Assembly: GCA_963971425.1 (NCBI GenBank)
Contig: OZ020515.1
Coordinates: 3,960,678-4,024,677 of the forward strand
Reading direction: 5' to 3'
From: Bryoerythrophyllum caledonicum
Lineage: Eukaryota > Streptophyta > Bryopsida > Pottiales > Pottiaceae
Length of the DNA stretch: 64,000 nt
Position 1 is the stretch's first letter, and each line of letters begins with the position of its first letter. Positions 45,894 to 55,833 of the stretch are shown piece by piece. A program made the translations under genes and the position numbers. A model generated the notes under the pieces. That model saw nothing but the letters and a program-made list of their open reading frames with translations, searched no databases and was not told the DNA's origin.

Positions 45894-46808
45894 AGCTAGC
45901 ACCCTAGGGCTCGTTTTCTTCTATCCATGATGCCAAAAAGCGAAAAAAATGGCCCAAAATTGAGAGAGATAGAACAAAACAACACACAAAGATGTAGGCA
46001 AATGTAGAATACAAGAAATTCTTTCACTACGGGGTAATTCTAGAAAGAGGCCGTTTTCATGCAACTACTTAGAAATTCAGCCCAAGTGCACAATGGGCCA
46101 CAACCCTTCCATTCGGGTTTACACCAAAACTTTGGGCCACAACCCACTTAGGACTCCCTTGTTTGGTGGAAGGTACCCCGCTTACAATGGTTTCATCCTT
46201 CAAGCGGGGTACCACTTGTGTTTATGGGCTCCAACCCAAACCTTCAGGTGTAAACAACCCCTAAACATCAAAGTTTTTTTTACCCTCTTTATTCATTGCA
46301 CTAGAATCCATTCATTTTGAAGTGTTTTTGGTGTAAAACTGTAACGGTACCTTAGGGGTTAAGTTCCGTAAAACACTATTCAAATTTTCCATGTAGGATT
46401 CCAACTAGATTTCTCATCCACGGAAAAAACTTTGGGCCACGGCCTGCATTTTGCTTGATGTAAACCCATTTCTGGGGTACCAATTCTTTACTCCAATCAA
46501 AACTCGGGAATTTTTTGGGCTCCAGCCCTAATCATCTAGATGTAAACAGCCCCTTACCTTATCTCGAGTGTAAATGAGTTCTTCACCAACACAAAATATA
46601 AAGATCTGAAGTTACAAATTGTCTCCATTTTGTGTTGCAACATGAGCGGCGCTGTTGACATTTAGTACAATATGTGAGTTCCATTATTAGCGTAGAGAAT
46701 TGTGGAGTTACGACGTCGGTTGTCTCGGGATTCTGCGACGACGTTGTCTCGAGTCGTTGTTGTGTGTCGCGGCGTCAGGACCCGCGAGGACTGCTGCTAC
46801 CAGTCACC

Positions 46809-47009
46809 ATGGCAGCTGCCGCAGCACGCTGCGCTCCGCCGTGGAAAGCCCTTCCTCTGCTGAGCTTTTTCTTCATATCTTGCTGCTTGGCGCCTCCAAA
46901 GATCGTTCGTGCATCTCACGCAGCCGAGGACGTCACTGCTCCAGCCCGTGAATTTCTCGGTCGAGGAGGAGCGTCGGCGTTTCGGAGGTTGAATTTTGTG
47001 GGTTCTTGA
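46809..47009 (+). CDS. Small frame with signal-peptide-like N-terminus, uncertain
   Basis: ATG at 46809 in good context (CACCATGG) opens 66 codons. A hydrophobic core (LPLLSFFFISCCLA) is followed by PPKIVRASHAAEDV, so it looks like a secretory signal with a cleavage site. No domain follows and the frame ends in the 40-bp repeat. It could be a small secreted peptide, a first exon of the downstream gene, or chance. Confidence 0.3.
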   Translation: MAAAAARCAPPWKALPLLSFFFISCCLAPPKIVRASHAAEDVTAPAREFLGRGGASAFRRLNFVGS

Positions 47010-47085
47010 GGAAGGTAGGAAATGGAGGTTGAATTTTGTGGGGTTTTGAGGACGGTATGAATTGGAGGTTGAATTTTGTGGGGCA
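46986..47085 (+). repeat. 40-bp tandem repeat, about 2.5 units
   Basis: GGTTGAATTTTGTGGG recurs at about 46987, 47028 and 47067 with conserved spacing. Confidence 0.8.
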
Positions 47086-47363
47086 AGGATGTTTAGTAGG
47101 GTATTACGTTTGATAGAGAGCGATCGGTGTTAGAATCATGTCGTGTTTGAGGAGAGAATGAGGAGAATGGCAGCGATGAGATGTGCTAGAGTTCGTTCGA
47201 GGTCGTGAGGTTGATGTTTTTGTGGAGAGGTTGGTCAGAATTGGGGAGAGAGCAATTTGTTAATTGTGATTTCGGTTGTTTGGTGCAGAGAAGCTAGCTT
47301 GGATCTCCGGCATGTCGACTCTGGGTAGATAGCATCCGTTGCTGTTGTATTGCGAGGCGGAAG

Positions 47364-48587
47364 ATGGGCAACGAAGAGGTAACTGCTCTCTGAGTTGAAT
47401 GTTTTTGCGAATTGCTCTCCAGAGCGAGGTGTTCACCATGGTCGCGTGCTTTTTGTGTAGGTGTTGACGTTCACGGGAGGGCCTCCGCCCAATTGGCTGG
47501 AGATCCACTCGTGGTATGCGCCGGTTCGAGTTGCCCCTGCCGAGAGAATGCCGGTGCGTTGCAGCAGCATATTCAGCTCTGGAATTCTTCGTCTGTTGGT
47601 GTTGGTTACATGATCTCACCATGGCCTTTCATGTGTGCAGATGGTGGGGCTCAAAAGGCTGGAGCTCTCCATGGCCATGTGTTGCATGAAATGCGCGGAG
47701 ATCATCTCCGAAAAACTCCGAGAAGTACCTGGTGAGCGCTATGTCCTTTCTTCTATTCATCGCTCATTTAGACATCACTGTTACCATCAATGGTACCATC
47801 TAGACATCACTGATACCATCAATGGTACCATCTCTTCCCTTCATTGCACATCACGACATATCACTGGTAACATCTTATTTTTCCATCCACCGCTCATGCA
47901 GACACCTGTAGTTTCTATTTGCAAAATTATGGAGACGTTTGTGGTGCAGGAGTGTTGGACGTGCAAGTGGACTTTGCCTTGAAGAAAGTCATTGTGATTG
48001 GCGCGCCCTTCCCCGCGGACGTGCTGCGCCGTGCCAAGAGGATTGACCGGAAGGCGCACTGGTGGCCTGTACCCCCTCCAGCAGAAGTGCCAGTAGTGGT
48101 GGTAGTGGAGGAGAAGAAGGTGGAGGAGAAGAAGGAAGAGAAGAAGGAGGAGAAGAAGGAAGAGAAGAAGGAAGAGAAGAAGGAAGAGAAGAAGGAGGAG
48201 GAAAAGAAGGAAGAGAAGAAAGAGGAAGAGAAGAAAGAGGAGAAGAAGGAGGACGAGAAGAAAGAGGAGAAGAAGGAGGAAGAGAAGAAAGAAGAGAAGA
48301 AGGAGGAGGAGAAGGAGAAGGAGAAGCCGAAGCCGGAGGAGCCAAAGCTTCAGCAGTATCCTCCGTTTGATTACATGGTCCATCGATTTCCCAGCTACGA
48401 TTACCATCCCAGCCAAGCGTACAACCCGCTTCTGCCCTACAACCCCTACCCTCACTCGCGGCAGGTGTTCTACGACTGGCCGCACTTCCGCACCGCAGAG
48501 GGCGCGGAGGCCACGTTTGTGCCGCCGCCAAAGCCCGTGCCGTACGAGAACGTCGGCGACCTGTGGAATATCTTCCGAACCCCATAA
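47364..48587 (+). CDS. HMA-domain protein with Glu/Lys-rich tract, 4 exons
   Basis: Exons 47364-47378, 47461-47553, 47641-47731 and 47950-48587 join in phase (GT-AG) to 278 residues. The first 36 residues read MGNEEVLTFTGGPPPNWLEI and on. Residues ~38-105 form a heavy-metal-associated fold: VGLKRLELSMAMCCMKCAE with the CxxC pair C51/C54 on the usual loop, then GVLDVQVDFALKKVIVIG and the PADVLRRAKRIDRKAHWW end. Residues ~120-200 are an almost pure Glu/Lys (EEKK)n tract, and the C-terminus is rich in Tyr, Pro and His. Plants have many HMA proteins that bind metals as chaperones. Many are isoprenylated at a C-terminal CaaX, but this one ends IFRTP and lacks that signal. The 15-bp first exon is short but gives an in-frame ATG. 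The long minus-strand poly-Leu frame opposite is an artefact. Confidence 0.8.
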
Positions 48588-49390
48588 AACCAACCAGGTA
48601 TCGCCATAGAAAAATGTGTTGTGTGTCTTGTCATTGAAGTTTAGGTCAACTGAGCAGTCAGCTCCTTGTTTGTTCCGTGCTTTCTTTTGTAAATGACATG
48701 GCACTGGTTGGTTCTCCGGCAATCATAAGCCTTGATGAAGAGGTAGTTAGTGTGATGGCATGCCAGGTTAGTTGTATGTACAATTAAACTTCATGTTGGA
48801 GTTTGTTTACAGTGTCAGACCGTTACTTATCTGGGCAATCATGTTCCATGATACATGCTTTAATGGAGAGCGAGTTAGTATGATATTTATGATAAGTATG
48901 ATGGCTCATTTGTATACCTAGCTGAATTTGAAACCCTTACAAAGTACTTCTTGGTTGACTCAATCTCGTTCAAATGTCGGTCCTATTTCTGTCTCTGATT
49001 GATGTTTGTATGTTAGTTGAATGTGCGATGGGCCTACTATAAAACCTTGGCTGAATTTAGCGCTTAAAGATACTTGTGCAGACAAAGTCATGGCTTTTAT
49101 TATTGATCATGAGCCTTGTGTTTTTTGACAATTTTTGTGGATGTGGGGGATGGTGATTTGGTCAATAGTATTTGGTTAAAGTTTGTCATGCTTTTAGCTG
49201 TGTGGAGGAGCTCCCAGCTCAAGTTTCAATGGAACTGGAAAGGGGGTGATACACTTTAAATGCATGACATTTTTGCGTGAAAGTTTCAAACATGGAAAGA
49301 CCTCCATGTGCAATCTTGCAGCTCATGACACATCATGGGGTGTATTGTTACTATCTTTGTGGTATTGCTATTCCCAACACCTTTAACCCT
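48588..49390. other. 3' UTR and intergenic DNA after the HMA gene
   Basis: No further gene or terminal repeat recognised up to the first TTAA element at 49391. Confidence 0.5.
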
Positions 49391-49394
49391 TTAA

Positions 49395-50194
49395 CCCTTT
49401 AGCGCTCAGGAAGCCCGAAATGGGACTCTGGAGGTGCTAAAACTCAATTTGCATGAAATCCATGAGGAATTAGGCTTCAAGATACCAAGTTCAGATTTGC
49501 GCACACATTAAATGAACACTCTCCAACAATCATATCATGATTTGGATTTATAGAACTCTTGGAAAAGCTAGGAATGCAACACAAAATACACCAAATACAC
49601 TAAAATACAGTGAATACAGTGAATACCATGCCACATACTATGTTGTATTTCACACATATGCACATTGATTTTGGTCTTAAACTTTGATTGAACTCTGTCT
49701 TTAAGACATTCTTCATTGATTTGTGACTGTTGATCTCTCTCCTCACATACGAAACTTTTGTTTTGATTGGTATAAGGTTGGAACATTTTTGTATACAGTC
49801 AAGTAGAAGAAAAAAAAAAAATCACCAATAATTGTGTATATTTATTTTCTTCACATATGATATGTCAATGCGAAGCTATCAACCTAGTGCACAAGTGAAC
49901 CGCTCTAATTTAAAGCAAAAAAATTCTTGCAAGAATCTATTGATGGATAAAGTAGTACACCCTCCAAAATCCAGAGTTTTCACTACCTGTATACGGTAAC
50001 TTTAAACACTATAATCTATTCCATCAACGGTTGGATGTTGTACAAAACTGTCGCAAAGTTCAGGTCATGGTTAAGTTCAATTTTGTAAGGTTAGATATTA
50101 ATATTAGGCATTGTATTTCCATCAAATCCGGTTCAAAGAAAAAAATTCAGCAGAAATCTTGGTTTTTCCAAAAACATCTTTGGGCGGTAAAGGG
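49395..50194 (+). mobile_element. TTAA-flanked TIR element, family 4 (800 bp)
   Basis: It starts CCCTTTAGCGCTCAGG and ends GGGCGGTAAAGGG, with TTAA at 49391-49394 and 50195-50198. A second CCCTTTAA lies just before the left TTAA. No coding capacity is seen. Confidence 0.7.
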
Positions 50195-50198
50195 TTAA

Positions 50199-50488
50199 CC
50201 CTTTAGCGCCTTAGCCCTCTTTTGTACGACTGGATTCTAGGAGTGTACTAGATCATGAAGAGCATCCTCTATGGAGTGGGTACATTTCATTGTGAATACG
50301 CTCCATGGAAACGAGGCTAGCAGTCGATCCTCATGGCCAATTTGCACGCAAACGGTCTCATTAGAATCTTTGAAACCTCTTGCACGTCCGTTGTGAAGAG
50401 TATTTTGGACCATGCTTCCTTAATTCATCACTACGGTGCAATTTTATCCCCCTAGAGACCACATTTGGGCCTTCCCGGCTCTGAAGGG
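50199..50488 (+). mobile_element. TTAA-flanked TIR element, family 4, short copy (290 bp)
   Basis: It starts CCCTTTAGCGCCTTAG directly after the TTAA shared with the previous element and ends GGCTCTGAAGGG before TTAA 50489-50492. Its inverted right end (CCCTTCAGAGCCGGGAAG) resembles the left end of 49395-50194, so the two belong to one family. Confidence 0.7.
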
Positions 50489-50492
50489 TTAA

Positions 50493-50741
50493 TTCTTAAA
50501 TGTCAGTCGGGAATTGTACATACAAGCATGTATTTTACTTTGTAGAATGCACATATATTGCTTTGTAACATACAAAAAATGTGTTAGAGTTTAGCAAGAC
50601 TTACACCTTTGGATTGAAGATTCTTCAACTAACATCTTTCATTTGTAGGTCATTTCAGTATCTGAATCTTATTATGTTCAAGTACGACATTGTACATGTA
50701 GGATATTGTGGCCACTAGTGGCACCTTCTAACGTTTAAGGA
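50493..50741 (+). mobile_element. TTAA-flanked element, family 5 (249 bp)
   Basis: TTAA at 50489-50492 and 50742-50745. It contains CGGGAATTGTACATAC, ATGCATGTATTTTACT-like words and GTGGCCACTAGTGGCACC. The reverse complement matches 50802-51030. Confidence 0.7.
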
Positions 50742-50801
50742 TTAACCCATGTTGGTTGGCTAATATGGCACAAGTTGTCTTCACCCAAAGTATTAGCTTA
50801 A

Positions 50802-51030
50802 CCCTTATTAAATGTCAAAAGGTGCCATTGGTGGCCATATTATTCTACATGTATGGTGTTGTATTTGAACATGCTAAGGTTCAAATATTGAAATGACCTC
50901 CAAATGAATGATGTTAGTTGAAGAATCTTCAATCCAAAGGTGTAAGTCTTGCTAAACTTTAATTCATTTTCTATATTCTACACAGTAAAATACATGCATG
51001 TATATACAATTCCCGACTAATGTTCAAGGA
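50802..51030 (-). mobile_element. TTAA-flanked element, family 5, inverted copy (229 bp)
   Basis: TTAA at 50798-50801 and 51031-51034. It is the inverted homologue of 50493-50741, separated from it by ~52 bp. The pair could fold into a hairpin. Confidence 0.7.
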
Positions 51031-51199
51031 TTAACCTTTAATTTGGAAAAAAGTTAATTTAGAAAAAGGTAGTTCGGCTTTCATGAAGGCAAATAGTATA
51101 TTGAGTTTAGCTTATTTTGACGACCATAAGTTGAACCAAAGCCTCTGACCTCCAATTTGGATTCCTCATGCATGTGCTCTCAATGGTCAAGGCTTTTCC

Positions 51200-52855
51200 A
51201 AGCCCACACTCCCCATTGATGATTACCACGACATCCAAGAAGGCTTTTGTGCGGAAAGAACCATATATAATCGCACCATATATATATAATGACTACACCT
51301 TTGGAACATCACAAGTTACCATAAACTTGGTCGCTTACGCCAATGACCTTGCCGCTTTATTGAGTAAACTTCAATCTCTACAAATACAACTTATCAAAAT
51401 TAATAAATATTGCGAATGGTTTGGTATGGATGCCACGGGATGTTCAAACAAGTCCAAAATGAACCTCAACACATTCAAAGCACTTATGCAAGCCGCCCAT
51501 AAAATACCATAACCAATCCATCCATGTACTACATCAAAACGAACCATATGTGAATCTAGGCACAAACCTTGTCCACTCACTGAAATGGAAGATACAAATT
51601 CAGATTATCACTACCACAAAACTTACAAAACAATGCGAAGTACTAATAACATGCCCGACCAGTATGGAAAAAAATAAAAATGGTAGACACAACACTTAGA
51701 CCTGGAGTAGCATGTAGTTTCTACACAGTCCCATACTCTATGCCAGCCATAAATAAACTAGACCAAAAAAATCATAGCTATACAAAAATCCATTTGTGAC
51801 CTCTCCAAATGTATGTCAAATGTCATAATCCAACTCTCACAAAATCTATTTGGATTAGAAGCTTTCTTCCTAAAAAATGCTTACCTTCGATGTATAGGGG
51901 AACAACTTTAAATTGCACTTAACGACAAAGGTAGAGTTGGTAAGATCTACAATGGACTCACCTACTCTATACTTGCCGAATACGATGGTGCTAAAAATAT
52001 TCCTGAAATAAACAAAGTCGATTGCATTAGATCACAAAGCACCCAAACATTCTTTTACTAAAAAATGAAGCAAAAATATACCTCAAAAGCACACTCATGG
52101 ATTTCTTTTCAAAACCCTTGCCTTTAGGACAAATAATGTGGCTACAAGAAACCCAAAATGAAACAAGAATTAACCAACACATCTCCTAAAAAAATTCTCA
52201 ATAAATATCACTGACTTAAAACAAATTACACTACTAAATGGGACCCACATCATGAGCCACAATGACTTCAAAACATTTCATACTACAACATCCAAATCAG
52301 TTAAAAGCGCTCTTAACATTGTCCAACAACTATTATGCTACCCCCCTTGCCCTAGCACATGCACCTCGCCATGCCCTACGTACCCAATTCCTACACATTC
52401 AGAGATACATATATCACCACCAACAACATCCAATCTAGAAACAACCCCCCGCCAATTCATCCCCACAACCCACCGCATCCATCATGTTCTCCCCTCCAAT
52501 ACATATCCTCAAAAATCCAACCACATATCCCATTAATTTCATCATTGACCATAAACATAGAGAGCATATTGACTCAAACAAAATTATAAAGAATGATACC
52601 AAGTATCTATCCCAATGGCAACAAAATAACAGTACCTACAACAAATTATTACCCCAACGGAACCTCTTTCAATAGCATGACCAAAATACCTCTATCCAAA
52701 ACTCCACAATATTAATACAATATTCCCAGAGCACATAAAACAAATTGTACTTAGAAATCATTCAAACACATCATCCTCAAGATTGATTTTAAAACTTTGG
52801 ATCCGTTATCCCATCCATAATCATTCCCCTTTTTAGTATACACACAACCAAAGCA
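51200..52855 (+). pseudogene. LINE copy 2, reverse transcriptase part
   Basis: QEGFCAERT (cf. QEGFRAERS in the other copy) is followed, after a deletion, by DYTFGTSQVTINLVAYANDL. The catalytic YADD is YAND here (51336-51347). Then come QIQLIKINKYCEWFGM and, with many frameshifts and stops, the thumb and connection regions. Confidence 0.8.
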
Positions 52856-53151
52856 CCACGGCCTTGGTGTAGTGGTTTGGGTCATGGGACACCGGTGAGG
52901 TGGTTGTGAGTTCAAGTCCTATTGCCGGCATGGTGCCTACCACCATAGTCCACCCAATTATGGTGGGGGTCCCCAAGGCCTCGTTGTATGGGGACCCACA
53001 AAGCCCTTGGGGGAGATGACATGTCGGTCCTCGAGAGGGGGGAGTAGTTCTATTACACTAGCCTATGTCCCGTGGCCATATGCTTAGTGAAAAGAATGAA
53101 CAAACACTATATTCACGTTGGTCTCCTTCGGAAACCAGAGTTCTTCTTCTT
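52856..53151 (+). mobile_element. tRNA-derived SINE, full copy (~296 bp), in LINE copy 2
   Basis: It starts CACGGCCTTGGTGTAGTGG (A-box), and GTTGTGAGTTCAAGTCC (B-box) follows 40 nt later. It ends CGGAAACCAGAGTTCTTCTTC. The flanks ACACAACCAAAGCA (52842-52855) and ACACATAACCAAATGCA (from 53152) are an imperfect target duplication. It has the same body as 21921-22255. Confidence 0.85.
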
Positions 53152-53580
53152 ACACATAACCAAATGCAACCCCAAAAATGAAATTCTCACATCAAACAAT
53201 ACAATTGAAATGAAGACAACGCACATGTTTACAAAGACAACGGAACGCCTCTAATCACTATCCTTGTCACTAGATTCCAATGGCTATGGAACCAATCTGT
53301 GGGAATCCATTCCCACAAGGTTCCGGATGTAACATTTAAAATCTGCTAGATAAAGGTGAAAAATACAAAAAATAGTGAATATATGAGTGCATACTAGTAC
53401 AACTAGGTAGAAATAAGAAATAAGGATTGTGAGCTTAAATGGAATTGTTAAACGACGTTATCTTCAACCTTCTTGGTAACTGGACGTCCGGATAAACTAG
53501 AAAACGTCTGGAAGCTGGAAACGTCATAATAAGTTTTCGGAAGCGACATCACAGGCGTTATGAGTAACGATACGTCGTAT

Positions 53581-53594
53581 CTACTATAAGAGGG
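53581..53594 (+). promoter_or_regulatory. Candidate TATA box for the gene at 53777
   Basis: CTACTATAAGAGGG stands ~190 bp before the ATG. A transcription start ~30 bp downstream would give a CT-rich leader with (TC)n at 53637-53652. Confidence 0.45.
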
Positions 53595-53776
53595 ATTAGA
53601 AACAGGAACTCTTCATAGATTGTCGTTTTCTGCTTTATCTCTCTCTCTCTCTCGTTTTCTGCTCGCTCCAGTTTCGGTTTGCTTTTCAGCATCCGGAAGT
53701 ATTCTATATAGCGAGTGCTTTTGTGAGGTCAGTGTGTGTAGGTGTGACCGGAGAGAAGAAAGGTTGAGGGTTATCC

Positions 53777-55833
53777 ATGGCTGGAGGTGGAGAGCGAGCC
53801 GGAAGACCGCTGAAAGTGAAGAACACGACCGCCGGAGGGCCGCCGATCATTAGAGTGACTCCGGAGTATCCAGTAGAAGACAAGGAGGTGCAGACTTTGT
53901 ATTACTACCTGGACGAGAGGGGGTGCTCCGGACTCATGGAGGTGGCGTGGGGCACGAAGGAGGAAGGTCTGGTGACGGAGCTAATTGTAGCGCCCGACAA
54001 CCAATACAACGGCAGTCTCCGAGCTCATCCGGAGAGGTGGACAACGGCGGAGTGGAAGCACACGTATGGCTTCCGGGACGAAGAAGTGAAGGTGCCAGAG
54101 ATTAACGACGAGTACGTTAATGGGGAGTTCAACCGTCACGCTTACCCGAAGGACGGCATTATGACGAGTGACCTCAGCGATTTCCAGGCGCGGATAATCA
54201 TAGGGTTTCTAAATCCGATATTTCATCCCGAGAAGCCTCGGCGGTTGGTATCCAAGTGGGCGAGCACTTTCTTAGGCGCCATGCGAGGAATGATCACTAT
54301 TGACTGGGCTGCTGGGCATTGCTGATGCACAACCTCGTAGGAAGGTTGGTCAAGGGCCAGCACCGGACGAAGAAAGCCGGATCACCGCTTCCGTCTTATC
54401 TGACCCACCTCTACGTGAAGCCCGAGTTGTTTAATCCGGTAGACCACGACCGGTATGAAGAACTTCTAAACATTCAGAAGTATGACGGACCAAAAACCGA
54501 CTCCGAAGGCGAACCCGAAGCAGCGGAACTGCCTCTGGTCAAAACCCCTCAAACCCGGAAGCGAAGTCGGTCATCGCAGCCAGAGGCAAAACGAGCCGTA
54601 ACCCCACCGATCCAAATGAAGACGACCTCTATGGATCCGGCGTCGGCAGGTCCATCCAGTCAACCGGAACGAATACCTAAGGCGGATCCTCCGGTACTCA
54701 GCGGAAAACCGGCGGAGGATATTATGGAGTTGCTTAAGCACGTGGCTTGGCGGACCTCGTTGCTCAACCAATTCATTGCGGATAGCTCGGAGCTGATGTA
54801 CAAAATCTTGACCAAGCTCAAGGTGAAGAGTTAACGGAGATTCTTCCCCGGTTGAAGGACCTCCGTTATGTGAAAGCCCAATTGAACGTGTTGCAATTTA
54901 CTAGGTTTGGGAAGGTGTAGGTGGGGCTGTTTTTGTATATAACCGGCGTATGTTGAGGTTATTTGGAAGAGCAATAGGCTCCTTTGATCCAATCACACGC
55001 AAAGCTGCAGCAGAAGTTGGCGTTGGTGGAAGCAGTAGTAATGGAAGCACGAGCAACCCGGAAGGAGGCGGAGGATAGAGCCACCGCATCGGCTCAAGCA
55101 CTCGTAGAAATCTGGGAGGCGCTGAGTTTTCCCATTGACACGGTCAATCGAAGCCTCTTCTTCAACGAACGCTTGGAGAAAGAATGGAAGGTGAACCGCG
55201 GGCAGATCATCCGGTTCGTCATGGATCACGGTTGGAAGATGGAGAGGACTTGGAGCCAGATGCAACTTTTGGCCAACAACGCGGCCATCATCGTGGACCG
55301 GGAGGAACCCGCGGCGCCGAACTCACTGATCGACCTTGACTCATCACCGGATGAAGTCAAACAGAGCACCGGGGGCTTCCAAAAAGGGTAAGCAGGAGGA
55401 GGAGATTCTTAGTACGCCCAATGCGTCGTCACCAATGAGTTGGAATAAAGTTCCTCTGCCAAGTACAGAGACCCTCAAGTCTTGGAGGGACACGCTTTCG
55501 GCAGCGCTCTTCCAAGGGACTCCCCCAACTTTCCGGCTTCCTTTCTTCTCTCCGTCCTCCACTCTTTGGAAGACGACTTTTCCATTGTCCAAGGGTCTTC
55601 CGGAGAAGACTCCCAGCGTCAAGGACATGGTGGGAACCTCGACCGGCACGGTAGAGGAGGCGACACATATAGTGCCTCCCACTGACGACCGGGAGCCGAC
55701 AACTCCAACTTCCGGAAGCAAGAGTCACGTACCGGAACCGTCTCTGGAGAAGACAGAGAAGGCGAGGGGCGTTGTGGAAGAATTCCCTAGACATAGGAGC
55801 AATCGGAATAAGGGTGCTCATAAGACTCCCTAG
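53777..55833 (+). pseudogene. Gag/plant-mobile-domain-like gene in pieces
   Basis: ATG at 53777 (TCCATGG context) opens MAGGGERAGRPLK. The frame runs 182 codons with WTTAEWKHTYGFRDEEVKVP, DLSDFQARIIIGFLNPIFHP and SKWASTFLGAMRGMITIDWA, then breaks near 54320. The next frame continues LMHNLVGRLVKGQHRTKKAG, SPLPSYLTHLY to a stop at 54834. The two halves look like one domain of the 'putative plant transposon protein' or plant-mobile-domain kind, split by a frameshift. Further frames follow: 54984-55391 (coiled-coil-like, with FFNERLEKEWKVNRGQIIRF) and 55385-55833 (Pro/Ser/Thr-rich). They may be later exons (a GTAAGC lies at 55389) or more broken pieces. No protease, reverse transcriptase or integrase was seen. 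Confidence 0.5.

Larger units (their letters stand above)
42262..46261 (-). mobile_element. PIF/Harbinger copy 2, complete 4,000-bp element
   Basis: TAA lies at 42259-42261 and 46262-46264. The left end GGGGCTGTTAACATCTAGATG and, inverted, the right end GGGGTTGTTTACACCTGAAGG form a TIR of about 37 bp that continues with GGTTTGGGCTGGAGCCC. It carries two convergent genes, Myb-like (+) and transposase (-), whose stops are 2 bp apart. It inserted into the family 1 TTAA element; 22442-23396 shows the empty site. Confidence 0.9.
41428..46358 (+). mobile_element. TTAA-flanked TIR element, family 1, interrupted by Harbinger copy 2
   Basis: It begins CCCCTAAGGTACCAAG after TTAA (41424-41427) and ends GGTACCTTAGGGG before TTAA (46359-46362). 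Unnested it is 928 bp (41428-42261 plus 46265-46358) and aligns along its length with 22442-23396. Harbinger copy 2 preserves the pre-insertion site at 42446-42460 with a single TTAA. This proves that TTAA was duplicated on insertion. Confidence 0.9.
46557..47363. other. Upstream region of the HMA-protein gene
   Basis: Promoter and 5' leader lie between the right end of the transposon nest and the gene. It includes a 40-bp tandem repeat (46986-47085) and a signal-peptide-like frame (46809-47009). Confidence 0.5.

Noticed and set aside
47841-48722. 293-codon minus-strand frame with poly-Leu opposite the HMA gene
   Set aside because: It mirrors the (GAGAAG)n coding repeat of the + strand gene; the + strand has in-phase exons and a recognisable domain.
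52856-52925. Possible tRNA gene
   Set aside because: A- and B-box-like sequences are present but no cloverleaf; the sequence continues into a SINE body with a target duplication.
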